Assembly (NCBI GenBank): GCA_011799875.1
Contig: CM022298.1
Span: 721,613,622 to 721,677,621, forward strand
DNA from: Thinopyrum elongatum
Taxonomy: Eukaryota; Streptophyta; Magnoliopsida; Poales; Poaceae
DNA length: 64,000 bases
Direction of reading: 5' to 3'
The position numbers were made by a program, and so were the translations under genes. The notes under the pieces were generated by a model. The model saw only the letters and a list, made by a program, of their open reading frames with translations. It was not told where the DNA came from and searched no databases. The number at the start of each line of letters is the position of its first letter. The stretch's first letter is position 1. This document shows, one piece after another, positions 1 through 10,216 of the stretch.

Positions 1-1119
1 TGGGTCGTCTCGTTCGATCGGGCACAATGAGCCGCGTGCAACGGTGGCGACGGCTTGACCGGAGGCGATGGGAAATGCTACCGGCGACGTGCTATGGCGG
101 AGGCAGAGGCTCGGCCTCGCCGGCAGATGAGCTACGGGGCACGGGGGAGGGGAGAGGAGAGGTCACCGAGGACCGTGAGCTCACAGTGGGGCGGAAGACA
201 AGCTCGGACAGGGTCGGGGACGAGCCAGAGCGCAGATCCACGGCGAGACAGCGGCGGCGACCGGCGGCGTGGTTGTGGTCGATCCGGCGAAGGGAGAGCT
301 CCCCAGCTCGAGCGGCTGTGGAAGGGAGACGAGGGCGAGCTTCGCGGCGCTTCTGGACACGGCGGGGAGGTCAAGGGATGACGTTGGCCGCGGCACTGGC
401 GAGCGGCGGCGACGGACACGTTCGGCGGTGCTCCAAAACGAGTGGGAGGAGGGAATGAAGGGGAATGGGGCTAGGGTTAGGTGCGGGGGTGATTGGGGAG
501 GCCGAAGGCGGCCTTATCCGCGTGGCGAGACGATGGATAAACGACGCGTACACCCGCCGACGATCGGGGCGGCTCCGGCGCCGCCACGGGTAGGGGAGCA
601 GGTGGGAAGGAGAGAGAAAGACTTGGCAGGCTGGGCCGTTGCTTGGGCAGCTGGGCCGTGGTGCACAGGAGGCTTCCTCCTTTTAATCCTTTCTGGAAAA
701 AGAAAAGCTCCTGTTGGATTTATTAGAGCAAGCAAATGACTTTTGTTGCTCATGAGACTTGGCACAAAATTACTTGACAATAAACTGAGATGGCACAAAA
801 AGTTTGGGGCCAACAGGAGTTGTCCAAGCAATTTTAGAAAGTGAAAAGGCGATATAAAATGCTGCTGGGCCAGAAAATAAATTTCCAGGGGCAATTTGGG
901 GATTCCAAAAATGTTGGTTCCAACATGACAAATATTTAGGGATTATTTGCCATAGGATGAACTATTTTAACTGCATGACAGATGAAGTAAATATTTGACA
1001 TGCAATTTTAATTTTAATTTGAAGCAGAGTTTGGACAAGTGGCAGATTAACATGATGATCATGATGATATGGCCACTATTAAAGGAAGATTACTGTAGTG
1101 TGATGCTGGGGATGTTACA
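1..1119 (-). mobile_element. Gypsy-type LTR, cut by window edge
   Basis: Read on the minus strand, an LTR appears to start at 1119 with TGTAACATCCCC. This is the usual start of a class of Triticeae gypsy LTRs. Just upstream (1120-1160) is the motif GACGAGATTTCTTGTAGTGG, which I know as the stretch preceding the 3' LTR of such elements. Bases 1-640 are very GC-rich and carry many overlapping ORFs that I regard as chance. The other LTR end is outside the window, so length and target duplication cannot be seen. Confidence 0.55.
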
Positions 1120-2150
1120 AATCTACTCCACTACAAGAAATCTCGTCCTGAGATTTAAGTGGGGAAGTAAAGAGTAACTTCGGGAGAACTGACCCTTATA
1201 GGGTTAACTATCTGATGAACATTGCAAGAAATGTGGCAGAAGTATCTCTCGAGTTGAAACTTAGGAAAACATCGAGAGCAAAGTATGAAGGTACCATAAG
1301 AAGTTTTCAAGCGAATGGACAAACGATCGATATCTGAACAGAGTGTGAGAAGGGGGTTCAGAGCATCGGGAATAGCTCATCTCTCGGAGGGTGGCTCGTG
1401 ATAAAACACAAAGTCATGGGCAAATAGTACTTCGGAATCGAAGATGTATAGGAGAGTCAGGTTCCGATCCTGTGAAACCGTGATGAGGGTCGATCAAAAG
1501 TAGAGAGAACGGTGACATCTTACCGGTCACGACATCAAGGTATGTCAGAGGATAGTCTGTCAGTTATGTCGGTAACAACGTCGGTACCAAGGGCGAGGGA
1601 CGAAGAGAATCTTTTTCCTGCTCGTGGAACGAGGCGGACCATTAGGCAAAGTTCTCGTCCATCGGTGGTTACCGGAATGCCATCAACAATAGTATCAGGG
1701 TCTCACTTACAGAGTTGTAGACCGGGGTGTTTTATAAGCAGGGAATTCGTTCTGCTTACATCATATAGATCACAAGAAAGGTTAAACAAAACAATGGAAA
1801 GGAAAATGTGTTTACACACAAGAATTGGGAGTATATCCGGTCCAAGGAAAAGTGGAACATGATATACATGATGGGACAACAAGTTCAAAAGCTTTAAGGT
1901 AAAGAGGCGAGGGATGAATCATGATATTACCCATGCAACGATGTTTGGGTAATTGATCGAGAAGCATTTGGCAATGTGTTTCCAATGTTCTTGTTGATAT
2001 TCGGAATACCACTATCATGCTTCGAGGTAGCGATAACATGGGGTTTCAAGTAAGAGTTGGATCGAAGGATCACAAGAGATACAAAGTGATACTGAAACAA
2101 CAACCCCGAATAATCTGGAGTAGTAAAATCAATAAAACAGAACAACACCT
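1120..2150 (-). other. Probable 3' internal region of the gypsy element
   Basis: This stretch lies on the internal side of the LTR that starts at 1119. It contains only short ORFs (60-116 codons) on either strand, and I recognise no protease, reverse transcriptase, integrase or chromodomain motif. It is best read as degraded 3' untranslated internal sequence. The right boundary is not visible. Confidence 0.35.
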
Positions 2151-2156
2151 AAATAA

Positions 2157-2520
2157 ATCGAAAATATTAACCCACACGAACTATAAAACCGAAACAGTAA
2201 TCAAATTTTAAACAAGAACAATACACCTGAATAAACTGGAAAAAAAAAGTAAAACAGCACTATGCATTCACGTGAACAGTTATCCAGAAGAAATATTTAA
2301 AAAAAATAGAACTCCTCCTCCCTCAACCCATAACAGTAAAACCAGTGAAACGAAAGAATACCGAAATAAACCGAAAACATTAACCCACCCAAATCATAAA
2401 CCGAAACAGTACCTAAATTGTAACCCAGAACAATACATCTGAATAAACCGGAACAATAAAAATAGTAAACCAACACTATGCATTCACGCGAACAGTAATT
2501 CAAAAGAAATAACAAAAAAA
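2157..2520. repeat. Two A-rich tandem units, period about 213-216 bp
   Basis: Two diverged copies follow each other. The word TTAACCCAC occurs at 2167 and 2380, and TATGCATTCACG at 2261 and 2477, giving offsets of 213 and 216 bp. Both units are A-rich and carry recurrent AACCGAAACAGTA-like words. They lie directly upstream of the Helitron-like hairpin at 2571 and may belong to the same element. Confidence 0.7.
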
Positions 2521-2570
2521 ATGTTGTTTTCTTGGTTATTTCGATAAAATATAGAAGAAATCGGTCACGG

Positions 2571-2603
2571 GCGCGGCGTGCGCCGCGCTTTTTTCAGCGC
2601 TAG
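2571..2603 (+). mobile_element. Helitron-like 3' terminus
   Basis: An 8-bp perfect stem with a 2-nt loop (GCGCGGCGTGCGCCGCGC, 2571-2588) is followed after 11 bases by CTAG (2600-2603) and then T. A GC-rich hairpin 10-12 nt before CTRR and a host T is the diagnostic 3' end of Helitrons. The 5' TC end was not located; the A-rich tandem units upstream may be part of the element. Confidence 0.55.
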
Positions 2604-2701
2604 TTTACAATATATAACATGCCAATTTTTTAGCCCGAATCATGAAGTTTACTTTGGGGCTCTGACGCCAGCCGCCAGGCGCGCTCATTGGAATCAAGCT
2701 A

Positions 2702-2916
2702 CTCCCTCTCTCTCAGTTTACAGGGCGTGCGCGTAACCCTAGGTCGTCAATTTGACCAACCTAATACAAGTCATATATTACAAAAAATATATCAATATAA
2801 ACTTCAGATGTTCTATTTTCAAACGATATAATTTTTGTGTTATATAGTTTATATTAGGATGATAAAATTGACAACCTAGGTATACGCGTAGGACTTGTAA
2901 ACTGAGACGGAGGGAG
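2702..2916. mobile_element. Stowaway MITE, 215 bp
   Basis: The element starts CTCCCTC and ends GGGAG, with inverted ends that include CAGTTTACA / TGTAAACTG. It is flanked by TA on both sides (2700-2701 and 2917-2918), the Tc1/Mariner target duplication. The centre is AT-rich and has no ORF, so it is non-autonomous. A copy of exactly the same length and similar sequence is at 58212-58426. Confidence 0.85.
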
Positions 2917-2918
2917 TA

Positions 2919-3651
2919 CTGAGCGTCATGTGTGAGGTACGTCTTGAGCGAACAATCCTTGCTAAGGGAAGCGTCGGCTAAGGTACGATCCTAATTGGCA
3001 CCCTTAAAAATATTTCCATTACCTTCTCCTAGTCAGATGGGTTTGCGTCGCCAAGTCAGACAACCTCCAGAGTATGCAACTGAACCATGGGAAATATGAT
3101 CCTTTTGCAAGTACATCAGGTATCTCGGGAGCTCGTCTCTGGCATTCCGAGTTCACCGTTTCGTCCTTCATTATATGTTTAGCACGTATTTCTGTTTTAT
3201 TTTAGTTGGAAGGAGGTATTTCTGTCAGCCCCAGCAAATGATGACCTGAATCCCGTGCAACAGCACTTAGCACGCCCGCTGTTGCCGTTTTCGTCCGTGC
3301 CAGTCCTTTCGTCAGACCTACATACATCCCGTACCCGTGGTCCATCTCCACACCTCTCCGTCACGGCAGCAACGCACCGCTCCGTTGCCTCGTCACGATG
3401 GCCCACTCCCGTACGAGAAATATGCCCGCAGGATTTCCATTCGCAATAAATGCTGACCCCAACACAACGTTGTGCTATTGGTCCACATAACAGGATCAGG
3501 CGAGCTCGTCCGCGCTATCGCCGCACTCGAAGCTGAGACACTTATTTTAGACCGCCGTGTTCCTGCTTAGTTCATCACATTGTTCCGGTAAATGTATTGC
3601 CTGTTTAAACATGGTCTAGCAACTTGTACACCGGTTGTGTCCTGCCATATA
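2919..3651. other. No feature recognised
   Basis: Mixed-composition sequence between a Stowaway and a Harbinger element. The ORFs here are short (64-69 codons), overlap on both strands and resemble nothing I know. The last three bases before the next element (TAA, 3652-3654) are its target duplication. Confidence 0.5.
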
Positions 3652-3654
3652 TAA

Positions 3655-5204
3655 GGGCATCTTCAACGCCGACCCGCAAACCTGCCACAACCGTTCGGAC
3701 CGTCGCGGAATTCAACCAACGCGGTCCTGTATCGGTCCGCAGCGCGGTCCGGACGTGTTTCCTCCCGCAAACCGAAGACAAATGTGGGGGAGGTTTGCGG
3801 GAGTCCGGATCGCTGTCACGCCCGCTTCTGACTGCCCTGCCCATAAAAAATCCCTTCCTCCTCCCGCGCGCGCTTCCCGCCTGTCACCAGCTGCCCCCAT
3901 TCATGCCGCTGTAGAGCGCGCCGCTCCACATTGAAGGCAACTCACGGTGGACGCGATCTCTCATTGCCTCCGTCATTGAAGCGGCACGTCGGCTGAGGGC
4001 ACCGCCCGCTGCACGCGCGATCGAACACGCCTCCTTGCCGCATTCAAACGCCGGCATTAAACTCGCGTGGAAGCCGAGAAACCTACTTCGGCTACACGTC
4101 CGTTCACAAGCAGGCCGGCATTAAACGCAACGCCGGGCAAGCTCCTCCCGTCCGCTCTCTATTTAAACGAGGCCAGACGCTGGGCAATAATCACACCACT
4201 TCGCCGCTCCCTATCTCCTTCTTCCACTATTTTCTCCACTCTTTTGAGGCATCCAATGAGCAGAAAGAGCAGTTCCCCGTCAAAAAAGCCGGCTGGGTGG
4301 CCCCCCGAGCCCGGCGGATGCGAGCGAGGCAACTCGCTGCTCCACCTCCTTCGGTTAGCCAGACGATGCAAGTTGCCGCCCCAAGCTGGCGCACGGTTCA
4401 GCAACTCGGCGCTTCAAGCCAGCTTGTGGAGCAGTGGCGAGTTGCTCCACACCAGCACAAATGGGGAGCATGGTGGCATGGGCACCGTCGCTGCCGCCGA
4501 CGCCGCATTGTACCGCGCCTCCAGTGCCTGCGACCGCGCCATCCGCCGTCGACGCGGGCGCCGCCGCGCCATGCAGGCAGAGAGTAGCCGGCTACGCGGA
4601 TGTCGACGAGGTGGCAGCCAGCACGTCCGCGCCCGCCGCCATCATCGAGGAGAAGTAGAACACGGGATGCCGCCGCCGCTTGGGTCCCAGGAAGGCCACC
4701 GCCGGTGACCTGTCCGGTTCTTCTTTATCTCAGACCATCCTGGGCATCTGTATGAGCTCCACAGAAGCACGCTTCCCCTCCGGCTGAAGCACCCTATTTG
4801 CCACTCTGATGAGCAGCGGGGCCGTACATAGTGAAGATACGGGGGAAGAATATGCCTCCGGGACTCCCGGACTGACAAAGGGATCCGCCACGGCCGGTCG
4901 TGGACTAGTGTATCCGTGTCATGGGAGTGGAGCTCCGTGCGACCGTATGTGCACATAGTCTTACCATTTTAGTTGAAAATATGTCCAAAATGTAACCGTT
5001 TTCGCCCAGTTTGTATGAAATCCGTCATGTTTATATGAAATCCGGCCGAGTTTACATGAACTTCATCTGGTTTGTCAAAAAAGAGTTTGCAATGTATGCG
5101 GCTACGGTTAGATGGCGGCCTCCCGTATTTGTGTGCGCGGACTGGTCCCCTCTGTTCGAGCACGGATGCGGAAGAAAATTTGCGGGCGGCCGCTGTAGAT
5201 GCCC
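3655..5204 (+). mobile_element. PIF/Harbinger-like non-autonomous element
   Basis: The 1550-bp element has inverted ends beginning GGGCATCTTCAACG (3655) and, reversed from 5204, GGGCATCTACAGCG, both continuing to CCCGCAAA. It is flanked by TAA on both sides (3652-3654, 5205-5207), the 3-bp target duplication typical of PIF/Harbinger. The interior (about 4067-4720) has a degraded reading frame with a TAG where the related copy at 60900-62277 has TAC. No DDE transposase or Myb/SANT domain is visible, so it would depend on transposase from elsewhere. Confidence 0.8.
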
Positions 5205-5207
5205 TAA

Positions 5208-5884
5208 CTCTCTCTCTCTGTGCACGCAAGAACCAACACATATTGGCCCCTAAACATATCACTCCGTACCTCGTGCCGAGGCTCGAATGATGAACTCGAC
5301 AAGGATGCTAGAATCTTATAAGAGAAAAAAGTGCTTCATGTTGGATTGTTCTATGGCTGGCCTACCATGCATATTCTTCGAGCCATCGCTCGGTAGGAAG
5401 TACATATTTATATATGTTGTTTTTGCCAGTTGTCGGACAATCACTGGTCCCTGAGCCAAGCACCTGATGAAGCTCGTGGGCCGGTGAGTTCACTAGATGT
5501 GCACATGTACGTACGTGTCTCTACTTCGGAGTTTGTACTGCTATATGTACACTTTGGAAGCCCCCGCAAAGGAAAAATCTGCAATTTGGGAGGCTACACG
5601 AGGGAGGGAGCAGGAGAGGAGGTGCACCCTGGCCTTTTGCCTGATGTAACCGAAGTGCAACCAATCATTTGGTGTCCTGCTTTCACCTTTGCGCATGCCA
5701 GGAGGAAGAAAATGGGTGGCTGGGCTGGCATTAGCAATCTTGATTAGATTGGTACCGCCCCTTTTCCACTTTTTTTTTAGCTTGCTACTAAGATTTTATT
5801 CTTTCAACTCATCAAAGAAAGTCTCTAGGAAAAGAAGATAAAAACTCATCAATGAAATGTCAGGGCTAAGCAATACGAAACGTT
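5208..5884. other. No feature recognised
   Basis: Unassigned sequence between the Harbinger element and a LINE-like tail. One plus-strand ORF (5430-5747, 105 codons) has no recognisable domain or codon pattern and is not called a gene. Confidence 0.45.
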
Positions 5885-6538
5885 AGTCGGGAACGCTCTC
5901 CTCACCCAAGAGCCTCCTCCCCAATTAGGGTTTCTCTGCCTCCCGCCAGCGCCGGTCCGCCTCGTCTCCGATAGCCTTAGGGTCACGGGGGCGCGGTGGA
6001 TCCCGGTCGTTGCCTATGGGAGGGCTCTGTTTTTGGATGTGTATTCGAAATTTGTTAGGGTGAGCAGGAAGGCGAGACGGCGGCGGCTCACTGAAGATGG
6101 AATAAGGTTCTCCCCGCCTAGCACATGTTTCGGTGGTGCGTCTAGCATCATCGGAAGGCATGTGGAGGTGTGTCTCCGACGAATCTGTCTTTGGTGGATT
6201 TGCTTGGATATGTCCGTCTATGTTCGTGTGTTTTCAGGTTGGATCCTTCTAATCTACGTCACTCTTCACTGGTGGCGGTTGTTGTTCTGGTGCGTTGGTT
6301 CTATGGGGCCTTAGCACGACGACTTCCCGACTGTCTACTACAACAAGTTTGCTCTCCGCTAAGGAAAGGGCGATGACGGCGGCGCGACTTCGGCTTGCTT
6401 CAGTGCTTGTAGTCGTCGCTAGGGTCTACGGATCTGGATGTAATTTTTATTATTTCTGATGTTCATTCTATGTCCATATTTTTTTTTGCTACGCCCATGA
6501 TTAAAGATGAATAGGTCGGATGTTTTCTCGCAAAAAAC
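5885..6538 (+). mobile_element. LINE-like 3' fragment (tentative)
   Basis: The segment runs from a GC-rich start containing AATTAGGGTTTCTCTGCC to an end reading GATGAATAGG...CTCGCAAAAAA. I recall sequences of the type GTGCTTGTAGTCGTCGCTAG...GGATCTGGATGTAATTTTTATT as a very common 3' end of non-LTR elements in wheat. No endonuclease or reverse transcriptase frame is present and no target duplication is obvious. Assignment rests on recall. Confidence 0.35.
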
Positions 6539-6745
6539 AGGTCATGGCTAAAGAAAGGCCTCAGGTGCCTTTTTCTTTCCAGGGAGGCCTCACTCGGTGG
6601 TTCTTCGGTCTTGAATTTTCTGGTGGGCTATGTCTTGTCTGGCCCGTGTGGCACTTGCGGCCCAGCAGCAGATCGTGGACGACAGCGACCAGCGAGCCAA
6701 CACGTATATGCCTCAGCCGGGCGCCGATGACGAGGATTGACCGTT

Positions 6746-6862
6746 GGGGAAGAAGTCCAAAACAAACATTGAACTTATAGACGAAAGCTAAATCAAACCC
6801 TGAACCTTTAATCTTGGAAATCAGCACACCAAACCTTCTAATCTCAGTCTATTTTAAACCTT
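6746..6862 (+). repeat. Left terminal inverted repeat, 117 bp
   Basis: Begins GGGGAAGAAGTCCAAAACAA and ends at AAACCTT. Paired by inverse complementarity with 9944-10060. Confidence 0.7.
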
Positions 6863-7194
6863 GAGGGTGGTGGAGCTACAGTGTTGGGCCAGGGTCAATT
6901 GACCCCGATGACCTTAGCCCAAACCCTGCTATATACATACAACCGAGGGAAAAAATTAGAAAGCAACTAGTTAACGAGAGCTCCTTCGGGAGCCTCGCAA
7001 CTATCAGCGCCACTTGAAGCGCTCCCAGCCGCCCCGCCCCGTGTCGCGCTCTAGACGCTCCCTCCGGATTTTTTTTTCCGCACACATTTTCGGCTTTTTA
7101 AACATTTTTTTACGTTTCGGTTTTCCACCAGTCTTTCTTAACTTTTGGACCAAAAATTTTTTTTTGCGCGAAAAAACGCATTTTCTTTTTTTCC

Positions 7195-7745
7195 CCTTTC
7201 GCGAGAGTCACGGTTTTGCTTCCGCGAGAGGCACGGTTTTGCTTTCGCGAGGGTCACGGCCGTCCCTCTCGAAAACAAAAAAAAACGCGTTTTCTATTTT
7301 TTTTCTTCCGCGAAAGGCACGGTTTTGCTTCCGAAAGAGGTACGGTTGTGCTTTCGTGAGAGTCATGGCCGTGCCTCTCAGAAACGAAAAAAAATGCGTT
7401 TCTATTTTTTTTTCACTTTTGCGAGAGACACGGTTTTGTTTCCACGAGAGGTACGGTTGTGCTTTCACGAGTGGCACGGCCGTGCCTCTCGGAAACGAAA
7501 AAAAATGCGTTTTCTGTTTTTTTTTTCTTTCGCGAGAGGCACGGTTTTGCTTCCGCGAGAGGCACGGTTGTGCTTTCGCGAGAGACACTGACATGCCTCC
7601 TCGGAAACGAAAAAAAAAAAGTGTTTTCTCTTTTTTTTTTCTTTCTGCGAGATGCACGGTTTTGCTTCCACGAGAGGCACGCTTGTGATTTCGCGAGAGG
7701 CACAGGCGTGTCTCTTTCGGAAAGGGAAAAAACCCGTGCTCCCGG
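7195..7745. repeat. Five-unit minisatellite, period 109-115 bp
   Basis: The anchor CACGGTTTTG occurs at 7209, 7318, 7429, 7540 and 7655 (spacings 109, 111, 111, 115). Each unit combines several GCGAGAGGCACGG-like blocks, a GC-rich CACGGCCGTGCCTCTCGGAAA block in the better units, and a run of A then T around TGCGTTTTC. The long ORFs that cross it on both strands (up to 302 codons) result from the repeat structure and are not genes. Confidence 0.9.
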
Positions 7746-7799
7746 TTCGTTTTTTTGACCGGTTTTTTTCGTCCCTTTTTTTGTGAAAAAAAGTTCGTC

Positions 7800-9640
7800 A
7801 AAACCTATCAATATGGGATCTAGTTTTGAAGATCTCGACGCGAGGAATCCAACGGTGAAAACGGTTCGAGATTTGGACGCACGGTTTAAGAGATAAAATG
7901 TTTTAAATAAACGAATATACGAAAAAAAGGAAAACTGCCAGCGCGCCACTTGTCGCAACCTGGAAAGGTGGCAACCTGGAAAGGTGGGAGTGATGTTTGC
8001 AAGGAGTACTTCTGATTTCGAAAAAATTGTTACAGTGAAAGAAATTGACCCCAGTCCAAAAGGGCCCATAGCCTCATGGCAGCCCGCCAAACAGAACGCT
8101 GGCGGAAGGCCCAGTGGGCACTTTCGATGCCGCTCGATCGATCGCCAGGAGACCAGGACTCCCGCGCCTAAAAAAAAAGAATAGATCAATCCAGAGAAAA
8201 CGATCGCCAGGTTGCCTCGTTCTCTTATTGCCCCCTTCTTCTTTCTTCGCGTGTGGGCCCCGGCTTTGTGTGTTCCCCTAAACCGCCGCGGCCGCCGCCG
8301 CCTGCAGCTCCCAATCTCCACTCCTCCTCCCTATAAAAATTCAAGATTCGTTTTAAAGATTCCATCTGTAAGTTATACTAGAACCAATTTCTTCATTTAA
8401 TTGCTATTCTTCTATTATGTAAAGTCCCGGAGTATTATCTTAGGGTTTGTTTGAGGTGTTGATTTTTTTTTATAATTACTTGAAGGTCTGGGTGGGCAAT
8501 CTAATCACGTAGATTACATAATTAGATTAGGCCTCAAGTCACATCCCATCATAATTTCAGGTAAGCTAGCAAGAAGGATTTGTAGTGTTTTTGTATTGCG
8601 ATTTATCTATGTTAGTACTTTTTTTTTTTGAAGGCGTTAGTACTAGTTACCTCTGGTTCGACTACAAAAACTATCTCTTGTTCGTGTTGACCCTGACGAC
8701 CTTTTATCCTGGCTTCGCCCCTGGGTATTTAGCTGGTATTCACTGACGTGGCAAGGGATGGCTGGACATTAGGACGAACTGGGCTGGCCCATTAGCACAG
8801 TCGCTCGCTTGCTCTACTCTGTTTAGTTTTTCCTATTTTTATTTCATTTCCCCTTTTTTTTTCCTTTTCTTTGTTTTTCATTTTTGTAAACATAATAAAT
8901 TCTATTTTACATTTTCATAATGACAATAAACATTTTGTAGAACAACACATACCCACTTGTCTTCCCCTAAAAAAATGTACTCACTAGCAAAAATACCAGC
9001 AGCTGCAAAAATAAGTTGCCCAACACACTAGAAAAGACCGCACCTGGACAATAGCCCTGAGGGCTACTAGTGATTATAGATAGAGTGTCGTTTTAAAAAA
9101 CTGATAGAAGAGTTCGTGTATGAAAAAATTCCTGAAAATTTTATAAATATTTCTTGAAAAAAAATGTGAACAATTTTGAAATACCAATTATACTTTTAAT
9201 GCAATAATTCATGAAATTTCATTTTTTTATAAATCCGAGATGGTAACATTTTGCCAAATACGTGTATTACATTTTCTTAATGACAATATAGATTTTATTA
9301 AATTATACAAACATTTTCTTGCATTGTTTAATTTTTTCAAAAAAAATCAGGTTTGAAAATTTGTTCTGATGTTTAAAAAAAAAAATATGTTTCAAACAGT
9401 GTTTCACTTTTTCAAAATTTATTGTGTTTTCTAAAAAATGTTCATTTTTTTAAAAAATAGTCCGAATTTTAAAAAAGTGTTCCCACTTAAGAAAAACGAT
9501 ATTTCAAAAAATTTTCGGACCTGCACGGTTTCAATATTAGTTTGCCCTTCAAACATGATTCAAATCTCACTGCTGCTCTATGTTGTTTAATTGTTCGGCC
9601 CTCAAATCATAGCAGGAACAGCTAATGATTTTAGTGTCTA
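7800..9640. other. AT-rich interior of the Mutator-like element
   Basis: No gene recognised. GCCACTTG-containing phrases occur near 7005-7018 and again at 7936-7951 in direct orientation, bracketing the minisatellite. A stretch near 8330 reads CCTATAAAAATTC and could be a TATA box, but no convincing reading frame follows. From 8820 to 9530 the sequence is low-complexity T and A runs with recurring TTTTTCAAAA-type words. Confidence 0.5.
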
Positions 9641-9943
9641 GGGGGAGGAATTCAGCAGCGTAGGTCGCAAGTTCAAGTCCTTGTTTCTCCCTTTTTTTGT
9701 GTTTTTACTTTGCGTGTTACGAAATAGGAAAAAAAAATTGCCTCTCGTTCGTTCGCCCGGCCAGTCGCAACTGCACCCTTCAGTATTTTTGTTTCGCGTT
9801 TTAGGAAAAAAATAATCCCTCAAAAAAAAGAAAAAGAAAAAAAATATCTGTTTCCTGTCTGTTGGGCCGGCCCAGTAACAACGTAGACAACAATTCTGGG
9901 ATTCGACCTGCCACGTTGACAATCCCTGTTTTTAAATGCTCCG

Positions 9944-10060
9944 AAGGTTCATAATAGACCGGGATTGAAGAGGTTGCTGTGTTGATTTCTAAGATTACAA
10001 GGACAGGGTTAGATTTAGTTTTTGTCTACAAGTTCAAGGTTTGTTTTGGACCTTTTCCCC
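9944..10060 (-). repeat. Right terminal inverted repeat, 117 bp
   Basis: On the minus strand it begins GGGGAAAAGGTCCAAAACAA at 10060 and ends at GAACCTT. It is the inverse partner of 6746-6862 and has the same length. Confidence 0.7.
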
Positions 10061-10216
10061 GGTGGGGAGACGAGGCAGCGGATCGCCGGTGGGTCCCACT
10101 CGGCGGTTCCATGAACCACCGGACCAGAAAAGGAAAATCTTCATCCGTTTAAAGGAAGCCCATTAATGCTTTTGAGGTACTAATATTTGTTTGGCACAAG
10201 ACGCGGTGCGTCGTCA

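Larger units (their letters stand above)
6746..10060. mobile_element. Mutator-like element with long inverted ends
   Basis: Two 117-bp segments, 6746-6862 and 9944-10060, are inverted copies of each other. Both start GGGGAA, share GTCCAAAACAAAC a few bases in, and match along their length at about three bases in four. Long terminal inverted repeats around several kb are typical of Mutator-like elements. The interior (about 3.1 kb) holds a five-unit minisatellite, AT-rich DNA and no transposase, so the element is non-autonomous. No matching 9-bp duplication is visible (TTGACCGTT left, GGTGGGGAG right), which fits an old insertion or nested rearrangement. Confidence 0.6.

Noticed and set aside
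27..739. Several 100-156 codon ORFs in GC-rich DNA
   Set aside because: Overlap on both strands inside an LTR; no recognisable protein.
7413..8321. 302-codon minus and 224-codon plus ORFs
   Set aside because: They are products of the 109-115 bp minisatellite, open on both strands.
9035..9062. Hairpin AGCCCTGAGGGCT followed by CTAGT
   Set aside because: Looks like a Helitron end, but only one base separates hairpin and CTAG instead of about ten.
9655..9690. B-box-like AAGTTCAAGTCC
   Set aside because: No matching A box or tRNA-like arms upstream, so neither a tRNA nor a SINE can be supported.
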